This document shows, piece by piece, positions 20,901 through 31,639 of a stretch of DNA of 64,000 nucleotides. The stretch comes from Romanomermis culicivorax. Its lineage: Eukaryota > Nematoda > Enoplea > Mermithida > Mermithidae. The notes beneath the pieces were generated by a model that had not been told where the DNA came from, did not search any database, and was given only the letters and a program-made list of their open reading frames with translations. Positions within the stretch are counted from its first letter, which is position 1. Every line of letters begins with the position of its first letter. The translations under genes were made by a program, and so were the position numbers. Location: assembly GCA_963922205.1 (NCBI GenBank), contig CAWUHX010000075.1:868001-932000 (forward strand), given 5' to 3'.

Positions 20901-23900
20901 GCGCCGTAGTCAACGCTCACGGCCCGGTAGTTGTCACGATGGAATCCGCCTTCGGAGAACACATGATCAAATGCGTAATCCTTGACGACGACGGAAACGA
21001 TCAATTCATCATCGGAACCGATTTCCTCGCGCATCCCGATATCCACGCCATTCTAAATTTCAAAGACAATTACATAGAAATTCAAGACGTTAAACTGCCG
21101 CTCAAGGTAATCGCCTTGATCCGCCCGCAAACGGAATTATTTCTCAACGCCGCTAGCGATAACGTTTTAGAGGAAATACCAGAGGACGAACGAGTAAGCT
21201 GTTATGATGATAAATCTGATATTTTTAGTCAACCCGAAGAAATCGAAGTGGAACAACCGATACGGCAGGCTCAACCTAGTCCACACCAACCGCCCCCTCG
21301 GCGGCTGGAGGTTACTGAGCTCGCCGAACCGATTTTTCTCGTCGCCCAAGTTTCCGTTTCAATTTCGCCGCACTGCCAACAATGGGTCAAAAGTAGCGTT
21401 TTTCCCACCACATCGGCGACAGTGCCCGATGTGATTGTACAACCACTCGCCACGGATAACGTTGCCGCAGAGCTCCCAGTCGAAACCGCAGTGGTCAACA
21501 TCACCAACGGCCATTGTCCGCTCCTTTTCATCAACAATACGCCGAACAGTATCAAACTCCGACCAAATCAACTCATTGCGATGGCAAAGCACACGCTGGA
21601 GTATTCCGAAACCCACGCCGATTGTCAGATAGCAACCGCTGCCGCCGACCGCGACATAACTGACCATGAGCCGGCCGCACTGGACAAATCATTCCCCGGC
21701 AACACCGCACAACAAAAGCTGGAATACGCCCTGAACAAAATGACGGAAAAGACGTACGTTTCTACCGCGCAAAAAGCAAGAGCCCTCCGGATGCTCCGAC
21801 AGCACCGCGATGTTTTCAGTCTCCCCGGCGATAAACCAACTATTACCAGCGAATTGACCGTCAACATCGACACCGGCACCGCAAAACCAGTTTCCCGCCA
21901 TTATTACCGCGCCGCGATGGAACAGAGACCGATTGTCCGTCGCCATATCCAAGAAATGCTTGACAACGATTTTATCGAACCATCCCGCTCGCCCTGGGCC
22001 GCACCGCTATTTTTGGTAAAGAAAAAAGACGGATCGTGGAGACCCGTTGTTGACTACCGCGGCATCAACAATGTTACGCCGAGTGACAAATTCCCAATTC
22101 CGCGCATCGACGACTATTTGGACGCAATGGGACACGCAAAATTCTTCACCACGCTCGACCTCAAGGCCGGGTATTGGCAAGTACCCCTCGACGTCGATTC
22201 CCCTGATAAAACAACCTTCATTTGCCAAGAAGGTTTGTTTCGATTCAAAGTGTTGCCCTTCGGCTTAAAAAACGCGCCCGCCGAGTTTCAACGCTTAATG
22301 GAGCGAATCCTCCGCCCGTATATCTGGAAAATCTGCCTCGTCTACATCGACGATATCATCATTTTCTCGAACTCGTTTGAAGAGCATTTGGAACACCTTC
22401 AAATCGTTTTTGACGCCCTCCGCGCCACCAACCTTACGCTTCGACCAGACAAATGCGAGTTCCTGCCGCCGCAAGTCAAATTCCTGGGACATCTTCTTAG
22501 CGCCCGCGGAATCGCCGCCGATCCCGAGAAAGTCAAAGCGATCGCCGAATACGAATTCCCGAAGACTAAAAAAGGTATGCAGAGTTTTTTAGGTCTGGTT
22601 CAATGGTGCAAGCGATTCATCCCGAATTTGGCGACCTTGTCCAGTCCTTTGTACGGACTCTTACGCAAAGACGCCCAATATATCGCCACGAACGAACACC
22701 ATGCCGCGTTTGAAGGTATCAAAACCGCCCTTACGTCATCGCCCTTCCTTCGCTACCCAGTCTACGACGGAAAAGCTCAATTCGTAATTCAAACCGACGC
22801 CAGTACGACTGCCATTGGAGCGATTTTGTATCAAGAAAACGGAAACGATCAATGGGTCATCGCCTACAATAGTCGCGTACTCACCGATGCCGAAACCCGC
22901 TACAGTACAACTGAGCGTGAATGCCTCGCCATTGTCTACGGCTTCCGGATGTACCGCCACTATGTGTATGGCCAAAAAGTTATCGTCCGCACCGACCACA
23001 AGCCCCTCGAATGGCTCAAAGACGAGAAACACCGCAATTCGCGACTTCAGCGCTTCGCGATCAGCCTACAAGATTACGATTACAAAGTGGAATATGTTAA
23101 GGGTAAGGATAACGCTTGCGCTGATTTTCTATCTAGGAAAGATGACCGCGACAAATGCCCGATCCAGAACGCTGAAAACTTGACCGCAAAGATCTTCCGT
23201 GAAAATTTTCACCCTGCTGGTGCAACTACGGAAGCCGACTTAACGGTACCGGAAATACGCCCAGCAGTGGCTTCACTACCCACGGAGGTCGACGCCGAAA
23301 TCAACGCCATCACCCGTGCAATGACGAGAAAGACCATCAGTTCACCCACACTCTCTAATTCAATGCCTAAAGTCGCCGACCACGAACCGCCGCCAACCGA
23401 GATCATTACGATTGCCGCTCATGAAGAAATTTTGAAAGCGCAAGCCGCGGATCCAGCCATAACAAAAATCATCGCCTCCCTCAAAGCGGATAACGCCGCC
23501 AAACACCCGCCGATTTTCTTCCTCGAAGATCAACTTTTATACCGGCAAATTAAAGAGGTCAAGCAATTAGTCGTACCCGCCTCCATGGTCGACAAAACTC
23601 TTCACCAATTCCACGGCGCAAAAATTTTGAATCACCAAGGAACAAATCGTACGCTAGCAGCCATTAAAGCTCACTTTTGGTGGCCCCGCATGGAAGAGGA
23701 CATTCGGGATTGGATCAAAATCTGTAAAATTTGCCAACTAACAACGCCGCGCACGTCACCGCCTCCGCCATTGTTGCCAATCCAACCCAAACACCCATTC
23801 GAAATCGTGGCAACCGACATCGTCAACATTTCGCCAGTAGGTGAGAAGCGTCCCTACGTTATTGTTTTTCAGGATTACTTTACAAAATTCGTGTCCGCGC

Positions 23901-24700
23901 ATCCGATACCAGATCAAAAAGCCTCAACAATAGTGGAATGTTTTATCAACAACGTCGTCCTCACGCACGGCAGTCCACTTGTACTCCTTTCCAATCAAGG
24001 TGGATGCTTTACGTCAAAACTCATGCAAGATATCTGTGAACTTCTCAAAATTAGAAAAGTCAAAACAACGGCGTACCACCCCCAGTGCAACGGAATGGTC
24101 GAACGTTTCAATCAAACATTGATCGCTCAACTCAAAAAGTATACCGCCGACGATCCAGACAACTGGGAGCGCTACCTGCCCTACGCCGTGTTCGCTTACA
24201 ACGCCACGCCGCATACAGCCACACGCCATTCGCCGTTCAGTTTATTACGAGGATATGAACCGCGCATCACCTTCGACTACGACTGCGCCTGCCGCCTCAC
24301 CTTACCGTTGAATTACGACGCTTATCAACATATTCTAACGCAAGCCCAACTCAAGATGCACGAAAAGATCAAAGCTAACCTCGATGCCGCAGCCACCGCC
24401 AGCAAAGAATATTTTGACCGCAAAGCTCGAAGACGCGACTTCGCCGTCAACGACTTAGTTCTTTTGACCAACACGCGCAAAGCCAACAAGATTCAACCCG
24501 ACTTCATCGGGCCTTTCCTCATCACGGACGCCTCCCGCGCAGCCGAAAATGTTGTTACCATTGACTCACTCGACGCGCCCGGCCGCCCGCAGACCGTCTC
24601 CATAACACGTCTAAAACCGTTCGTCCCACGACCGGCAAAGAATGCATTTGACAACGAGGAAGGTGGACCACGCACGCCCCACACCTCTCGCCAGCAATAG
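17973..24700 (+). CDS. gag-pol: Gag-Pol polyprotein (spliced; one in-frame TGA)
   Basis: The frame starts at ATG 17973 and crosses a 41-bp intron (18129-18169). It then runs open to 24700 except for a TGA at 19172-19174; exon lengths sum to 2229 codons. Gag has a Pro/Ala-rich N-terminus, a capsid-like helical part after the TGA and a C-x2-H-x9-C knuckle-like motif (20057-20098). Protease has ALIDTGAQ with Asp at 20795. RT has YIDD at 22343-22354. RNase H has QTDAS with Asp at 22796. Integrase has the HH-CC domain (His 23603 and nearby, Cys 23723 and 23732), Asp 23816, then Asn at 23993 where the second catalytic Asp belongs, and Glu 24101, 36 codons on (D-35-E spacing). A GPF motif follows; no chromodomain is seen. 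Gag and pol share one frame with no frameshift signal. Confidence 0.88.
18129..18169 (+). other. 41-bp intron in gag
   Basis: GTAAGC...AATTTCAG are strong splice sites. The upstream frame reaches 18128 at a codon end, and the downstream frame, which has a stop at 18161 inside the intron, is open from 18170. Removing 41 bases joins them in phase 0. Unspliced RNA would give a ~95-residue protein ending at 18260. Confidence 0.75.
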
Positions 24701-25207
24701 TTCGCTTTGAAATTTTTTCTTTTGTGATACGGCGCTCATCACGCCGCGTTGTAAATAATCTTTGCGTTTGTTTAATTTAGATCATGGCGACCTCGATAAT
24801 GAGCAAGGATGCACGGCAGTTTCAACACGCTTCCACTCATTCCGCCATTTTTGCCTTCAGCTGACTTTACAACGTCACTTTACACCCTGCCCTGGTTCCC
24901 ACACTTTCGCAATAGGAGGGGGTTTCTTCTTTAATGATAGGTTCTGTTTGGCGCGAGACCATTCGGTTTACTTCCGCCCGACCCTGGCCGCTATCACTCT
25001 CAAGACTAATTGGGAAAGGTTGATTTTACTCTCCATTAACATAGTGGTGTTTGTGTTGCTTTTCGTGATGATAGTGTTTGCATTTTCCTACTTTACACTT
25101 TCTTCACCTTTCAGCGGCTTATTCTTTTACTATTTCATTTCCATCTTTCACTTCCATCAGCAATAGTCGCATTTTCAAGCCGCTCTCAAAAATTTTATTT
25201 TTTCAAA
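24701..25207 (+). other. spacer between pol and the accessory genes
   Basis: T-rich, with several acceptor-like sites ('gtttaatttag' before 24782, 'cacctttcag' near 25116, 'cttccatcag' near 25164), which could generate a spliced subgenomic RNA for the downstream genes. A 134-codon frame (24762-25166) includes a very hydrophobic segment, but this is what T-rich leader DNA translates to. I do not call it an env gene. Confidence 0.4.
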
Positions 25208-25635
25208 ATGACGACACCGTCGACCGCATCATCCTCCACGGCCGACGACCCTCCGCCGTATCGTGAATCGATAAACGTCAACGAACGTTACGTCCGCTGG
25301 GCCGAACAGCAGCCCCACCAGAACGACTTAAGTTTCGCCTGCGACGGTATTTTCTCATTTTATGCTTTTGCTGCTTATACTTGCATGCTTTTGCTTGGGT
25401 TCCCATGAGTTTCTTCCCCTCTGTAGTCTTGGGTCAGAGTTCCATGGTCAGCCGCCGCGATCCCGTCATCGTCAAGTTGTGGCCTTCTCAGTCCACAACC
25501 GGCCGCTGCCTTGATTTCCGCATACCACAACTCTCGTTATCTCGCTATCGTAGCCCGATCCAGTTGTCCAAGTGCGCCCATCAAAGTGACATCGCCGCCC
25601 AAGCCAACGCCGCCTCAAAGCATGTGTACTTCTAA
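25208..25635 (+). CDS. accessory ORF2, ~115 aa, PPPY-containing, one intron
   Basis: Exon 1 (25208-25346) starts at ATG after an A-rich leader and encodes a Ser/Thr-rich N-terminus with 'DDPPPYRES', a PPxY motif of the kind that recruits WW-domain ubiquitin ligases. A putative 80-bp intron (25347-25426, GTATTTTC...CTCTGTAG) shifts the frame to exon 2 (25427-25635). Exon 2 has the C-ending codons typical of this element and stops at TAA 25633. The product resembles no protein I know. The splice is inferred from site quality and codon style. An alternative is that the exon 1 frame continues unspliced to 25408. Confidence 0.5.
25347..25426 (+). other. putative 80-bp intron of ORF2
   Basis: Donor GTATTTTC, pyrimidine-rich 3' half and acceptor CCCCTCTGTAG. 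T-rich composition contrasts with GC-rich exons on both sides. Confidence 0.5.
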
Positions 25636-25696
25636 CGAATTGACAACACCACACCGCCTCCCTCTTCGTTCATGTTTACATCATCCTTCACACCCC

Positions 25697-28600
25697 ATGT
25701 CGTTCATTCGACGTGGTGTCCCACGTGTCACTGATGAGTATCGCATTCGCTCTTGTTTAGAAAACAACATCAAACGCCTAACTCGCGTCGCCGATCTGGA
25801 GTCGTGGTACATTTCCATGTACGCGCGACCCCCAAACGTCTTGCCGCCGCCGATTTTCCTTTCACCCGGAAGTTTGGGGCAGGCCTTGGCCGCCCAACCC
25901 ACACCAAACTTCCGTGGCTACACACTGGTCGGCTTTGACACCGAATCAATCTCGGCCGCCGATTTCAAACAATTTCAATGCACAGTTCAAATGCCAGCCG
26001 ACCCCACGGCGTCTAGTTACCCCCGCTACGTTCAACTCGCGTTTCCGAATAGCACGATGTTCGTCTTCGAAACGTTCACCGCCACCCCAGAAGACTGGAC
26101 CGCGCTTTTCGCCCTAGTCGACGGCGACCACACCATCATAGTCTCTTTCGATGGAGCCGACGACTGGGCGGGAATCTACGCGCTTCTGGGCACTCAATTT
26201 TGAACCGACCGACAAAAGAAGAACAAAGACCCCGTCGTAAAAGCAATCCACTTCGACGCGTACCGCGTCATTCGAAACATCGACATATCTCCGTCATTGT
26301 ACGAATTGGCACGACGAATCGGTTTCTTTCCCGAAAAACGCACGCTCAAAGCCACCGTTTCTGCAATGTGGGCGCTGGACGTGTCAAAGCTCACTTTACG
26401 CTTCCCCGGCGCTCTCCGCTTTTTCAACAATCCAACAACGTCGTTCCTACAATCCGACGTCCTGGCCTACGCGGCACTCGACGCCTATTATCCGCTGCTA
26501 TTGTTCTTGGCATTTGGTCGTTACGGCTTCATCCCCGAGGTCTACAACGCGCCCGCGTTGTTTCCCCACGACTCCTTGGACGCCGCCGAAATCGACTATC
26601 TCGCCGAGTACGTCATCGCAACCTTTCACAACGTCGCGCTGTCGGATGTCCTGCCTCCCGACTACGCCAACCGGATCTACCCGACTACATCGCAAGTGGC
26701 CTTGCCCGCAATCATGCGAGATGAAGTTCTTTCGGCTTATAAATTTTTTATGTACGATTGCACATCGTCCGACCACGGTCGGTCTTTCTGTTTAGGAATG
26801 GTTCCCAACGGCTTCCGGGACGTAAAGACTCCCATATGGAAACGTCGGTCGAAGAAATCGAAATTGATGAAAACGACTATACGGCCAATCCACACAGCCG
26901 TTTCCATTTTTATTCATCGTTCGTCGCGCTCATTGACTATCAAAACCGTCTTTCGTTCCCCGCGCCGGTGTATGCGTACCCCATGCCGACTACGGCTTCG
27001 GTGCAAACGCTCACCGCCGAGGAACTCCTCGACCGCCCTATCGACGTTGAAGTTGAACCCGCCGACGACGAACTACTCGAAACGCCAATCTTCGACCTCA
27101 ACATAGCGAAGCTGCCGCCGTCAACAGACGTGTCGGCCCTTCCTATGGTACCCGCACCTTCCGACATAACCGCAACCGCCACGCAAATCAACGATTTTCT
27201 GAAATTGACGCTCGATGAAATTTCCAACCTCGCACCAGCTCCCATGGACGAGTCTACACCCGTCCAACCCGCCGCGACTGACTCCGAGACGTTGACGTCA
27301 GAACAAATGTTGACCGACATACCCGAAGAAAGCACGGTGGATCAATCCACGTCTATGGACGTCGCCTCTATGGAACCAGCGGCTACGACAATCACCACGG
27401 CACCCGCCGTGGATCCACGAATATACTTGGCGACACCGGCCGTTTTGCCGGGACCTCCGCTTATTGCTACTGTTGCCGCAGCCAGGTATAGTGCTCCTGT
27501 ACGTTTTTCTCAACAAATTATTTCAGCTACGCAATGGGACGCTTTGGCCGCCGCACTGGCCGCGCATCATTTTCCGCCACCGCCGCCCGGTATGTTATTT
27601 CCCGAACATCAGTGGAAAGATTTCCCCGAAGCGTTGAAAGAACAAATACAACAAATTTTGTTGCCGCAACCGACGTTGATCGCTCCGGCCCCGCAAGTAG
27701 CTCAAATGGCTCCTGCGATGGCCCAACCCGTCACGCAACCACCGGCCCCGTTACCGCTGCCGGTCATATCGCAACCGCAAATGATCCCGCAACTGCCGCA
27801 ACCAGCGATTCTACCGCCGCGGACGGCGCCTGTGGATGTCCAAACCCCACAGGCATCCAGCACGTCCGTGCCGGCTTTAGATCGCCATGGTAATCCTATC
27901 CGCAGACCCGGCCGGTATGAACATTCAATAAAACGAAAACAACAGCTCCAGGACGAATCGGCGTACCGCAAATCTCACAAGACAAAAACATCGGACGAAC
28001 CGAGTACACGGCGTACGCCGCCACCCAGCACCTCGCGTGCTGAGCGCGGCCGAACGCTTAGCGAGCGCACCACTCGACGCCGTGAACAACGCGATAAACA
28101 AAGAACCCGCGAAGAAGCCGAACGCTCTTCGCACGCCACATCAACACCGAAACCCAAGCGCGATTCTTCCAAAACACACCACGAGTCTCATTCTCGTGAT
28201 GACCGCCACCGTAAAGAAACGAAACAAACTCCACCAACCGGCAGGGAAAGCTGTCACCACGAACGCCGCGACGATGCGCCGCCGCATCGTACTCAAAGCG
28301 AACAAACCCGTAAGGTGCACACGACGGGTTTTTACGAGGAACACTATCGCCACGGTTTCCGCCGTTCACCTTCAAAATTAACCGACTATATTAGCCCATT
28401 GCACCGAGACGCCGAAATCCAGCACCGCCTGGAAGCTTTAAAGAATCCGCCGAAAGATGAATTTAAAGCTCCACTACCGCCCCCTCCTATGGACGTGGAG
28501 CCCGCAACACCCTCGACTACGCCTACGGTAACGTCGCAGCCGCCTACGGCTCCGACAACCGCCATAACGACCACGGTAACCCACACCACGTCGCTGCCGC

Positions 28601-29649
28601 CTACGGCCCCGACGTCGGCTCCGGTTACTGCGGTCAAACAGCCGCAAATGATCATCGCCACTAAACCGGTTCTTGGAGTTCCGTTGCCACCAAGTTCCGC
28701 ACCAGCCATCAAACCCCGGTTGCCTAGCGAGGCTACGCACTTGCCGAATTACACGCGATTTCGTACTACCGATCAGCCGCACGCCGTTACGATTGTCACA
28801 CCGGGTTATCCGCCACATATTGACCCGGCCGTCGAATTCTTCTCACCACGCACGATGCACCAAATGGTGCTGATCAATTTTTTCGGGCGCCTTCCCATTC
28901 ACATCACCATGCCCGTGCACATACGCGCCACGAACGCTTCGCTGGGGCTGTATCAATATTTCCGCGACCACTACCGCCCCTCATACGTAGAACAGCAACC
29001 ACCGATTTCGCACGCCGTTGCCACAGTGATATTGAAATGGGTCGCCAGTCTTTGGGCCGAGGAGCTCGGCGTCATTGACGCCGTTCACACCGCCCACTTG
29101 ACTCTTTTCCTATACGAAGCCCGCGGCCTGGATAATCCTTCGTGCCTGCTCCAAGCCTATAACACCGCTGTCGGACTTATCGACAGCTGGATGGCTTATC
29201 CGAGCTACGCACTGTTTCCACAGCCGCCCGAAATCGCCGACATCCGAAGAATTTATTTGCAATACCACAGCGAGACGGATCGCCCCGCGCCCCTGCTGCG
29301 TCGGCACGACTTTTCTGCCCGGTGGAATCTTTTGCCACCGCGACCGTTGCCGCCAACAGGGACGCCGTCCGACAAACCGTCGTTAATTGCCACTCAGTTG
29401 CCAGCACCCGGCGTGAACCCGCTATCGCCGCTTCCACCTCAAACGTCAACCTCATCGTCGCGCCGCCGGGATACCTCTGACTACGGTCGATCCCGTTATT
29501 CCCGTATAGTCCGTTTTGATGGTCACGACGACCCGTATGATCCCCACGGCTACCACAACAATCGCTACCGACGAAACGAACGCGACCGCCGCGATCCGCA
29601 ACGAAATCACCGCTCCGCATCTGATACCCGTTATCGCCGCCGCCATTGA
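25697..29649 (+). CDS. accessory ORF3: DEDDy 3'-5' exonuclease fused to a Pro/RS-rich protein
   Basis: Starts at ATG 25697, is spliced over 26752-26795 and ends at TGA 29647; 1303 codons in total. Residues ~80-265 form a DEDD exonuclease of the RNase D/WRN type. ExoI is 'VGFDTES' (Asp 25937, Glu 25943), ExoII 'VSFDGADDW' (Asp 26162) and ExoIII '[13 protein letters not shown]' (Tyr 26468, Asp 26480), so the catalytic class is DEDDy. An in-frame TGA (26201-26203) splits ExoII from ExoIII. Past the intron come an acidic Pro/Ala-rich region and a very basic Arg/Ser/His-rich region (about 27890-28330, likely nuclear and RNA-binding in character). Pro/Thr repeats and a ~170-residue globular domain (28700-29300) that I do not recognise follow. 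It sits where env would be. The role is unknown; the exonuclease assignment rests on motifs in correct order and spacing. Confidence 0.72.
26752..26795 (+). other. 44-bp intron of ORF3
   Basis: GTACGA...TTTCTGTTTAG. The exonuclease frame and the Pro-rich frame differ by one register. Removing exactly these 44 bases joins them, with an ATG codon split across the junction. The exonuclease frame without splicing runs on into non-coding-like sequence and stops at 27106. Confidence 0.65.
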
Positions 29650-30044
29650 AAACGAGCTTTTTGTACAGTAACATTGTTTTTCTTCGTTTTTTGTGTTCCT
29701 TAACCTCATTTTGATCCGGTTGTTTTGTTTCTAATCTCGTTTTTGCTTTATACTTTTGTACTAGTTTCCAGCGCACGTGCAGCCGACGCTGCAAGCACAC
29801 AGTAAGTTGACCGCCGGTGGCCCGCTACACGCCCCCACTTGCCCCGTTTTGTCCGTACACTCCGCCGCTGGGCTTATGGTCGCCGCCCCAAAAATCGGCT
29901 CAAACTACCCCAACACTCCGCCGGCCCCGCTGTGTGACGCCGAAGAATCTTCGGCAACCCCGGCGACAGCCTGTAGTGGCGGAGCCCTTCCCCTTGCATG
30001 TTCTTTTCGGTATTTCCTGACGATCGCTTAGGGCGATCTACTGC
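29650..30044 (+). other. 3' untranslated region of the gypsy element
   Basis: About 395 bases between ORF3 and the PPT, first T-rich, then GC-rich. Short frames here are not supported. An inverted pair 'cgatcgc ttagggcgatc' lies near 30020-30037. Confidence 0.5.
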
Positions 30045-30057
30045 AAGGGGGGAGGGG
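30045..30057 (+). promoter_or_regulatory. polypurine tract
   Basis: AAGGGGGGAGGGG lies directly against the 3' LTR start at 30058, the position required for plus-strand priming. Confidence 0.9.
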
Positions 30058-30653
30058 TGTTGTAGTGTGTTTTCCGCCGATTTTTTATTGTTTTGTCAAG
30101 ACGCGCCACAGGCCCGCAGGTGGCAAGTGGAGAGAGCAACGCGGACCACCAGTGGCCATCTTACTGTAGCGCACGCCGGTACGCGTGCGCTGGTCTCTCT
30201 CTTCACTTATTCGTTAACGTATATTTTACGTGTGTTTTTATTTTCTCTACTAGTTGTGTGCCCCGCCGGCCACCACTAGTACGTATTAGCCGCCTCCCAC
30301 CACGCCTTTTCGTCTTTGCTCGCCCGTGCGTGGGAGTAGATTTATTATTGTTACTTTTATTTTCGCCTCGCCCGTCGCGTTTTGTCACGTAAGTTTTCGT
30401 ACGTTTATTGTATAGTAATAAATAGGTAGGAAAGCCCCTTTCATTTTTAGTTAGTAAGATAGAAGGGAGACAATTAAAGAACCTAGGCTTTCTTTAATTG
30501 TTGGGAGAATTATTGTCGGGGTTTAAGTACTAGTAATTAAGTAATCGGGTAAACGTGGGCGTGGGACGCACGTACATTAAGGACGCAACCTCGGAATCCC
30601 AATCCTGCTCACGCCGCATCATCTCCGCCCCGACCCAAAGACAAGATATAACA
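30058..30653 (+). repeat. gypsy 3' LTR (596 bp)
   Basis: Same length as the 5' LTR with two substitutions. It is followed by the ATCG duplication at 30654-30657. Confidence 0.93.
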
Positions 30654-31639
30654 ATCGGATCAATGGCGCCTAAAATGACAAAAATAAAAATTTTCTGTCC
30701 TGAGAATCTTTCTTCTTCATGAACCTTACATATCATCCATTTCATTGTCTTCATTGGAACTGAGCCGTATATGCATGGGGATGTTGGTGAAACTTATATG
30801 ATGGGCTAGAGAAATATAGATCAACAGGAAGAATTGATGATAGTGAGAAAAGTTTTCCTCTTCTTCCTTTTTGACCACTAGAAAATAAATAGAATTGAAG
30901 GTATATGGTAGAAAAGCTATAGTGAGATATTGAAATTCACACACATTAGGATTCACTTATTTACCATATTTTTTGTGAATATAATCATCTTTGCTTTGTT
31001 GATTTCTTCATCAACTTGAAAAAACAATCAACATACAGTAAGAAAGCGATGTGGAACCTTCGGCTCAATTTTCCAGAATTAACAAATTTTCAATATGCAG
31101 TGTAGAATTTTTGGTTAACTGTAAATAAAATCCGATTGAGGTTCCAAATTTGAAAATTTCCAAAAATGCTACAGTGGACTTACTTTCCAGGCTGCGTTGT
31201 TGCCCTGTGTTGGGTGATGGTGTGGTGCTGGGACACTGATGTGACGATTATTTCCCACCTGGCAAAGTATACTGTATTATTGGGATTTGTAGCTTCTTGC
31301 AGTTCTCATTTCATCAAGTTTCTGAAACTCAACCAATAATTAACAGGAAAATTTTAGAACTTGAGTATCCAGCAGGGCTTACTTTAGAAAATTTACTAAA
31401 CTTATGCCTCTGACAATCATATTTCAGATTCTTTCACATTTTTTTGTAGATTTCTCTAAAGTTTTGGCAACAATTTCTAAAAAATTGAAAAGATCAATCA
31501 ATTTTTTTTCAAACAATATAATATTATCATACCTTCATTTTACATATCATTTTTGGCCATGAAACCTTTTTTGCTCAAATCATGAACATTCAAATCCACG
31601 TAGCTGCTCCAGCTTATAATTTGCGATTTCAAAATTACC

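Larger units (their letters stand above)
17241..30653 (+). mobile_element. Ty3/gypsy LTR retrotransposon, 13.4 kb, with exonuclease gene
   Basis: LTRs of 596 bp (17241-17836 and 30058-30653) begin TGTTGTAG and end ATATAACA. The flanking 4-bp duplication is ATCG (17237-17240, 30654-30657). A PBS (17838) and a 13-base PPT (30045-30057) are in place. Domain order in pol is protease, reverse transcriptase, RNase H, integrase, which defines Ty3/gypsy. Downstream of pol are two further genes, the second with a DEDDy exonuclease. The LTRs differ at two sites only, so insertion is recent. The element is much richer in GC and CpG than the host DNA around it. This copy carries inactivating changes (two in-frame TGA codons, integrase Asp to Asn). 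Confidence 0.93.

Noticed and set aside
24762-25166. Env-like frame with transmembrane-looking segment after pol
   Set aside because: The hydrophobic run comes from T-rich leader DNA. There is no signal peptide, cleavage site or glycosylation pattern, and codon style is unlike the element's real genes.
26297-27106. Exonuclease frame as an independent 269-aa gene
   Set aside because: Its apparent start is a TTG inside the exonuclease domain, and its end past 26752 loses coding character; it is the middle of the spliced ORF3.
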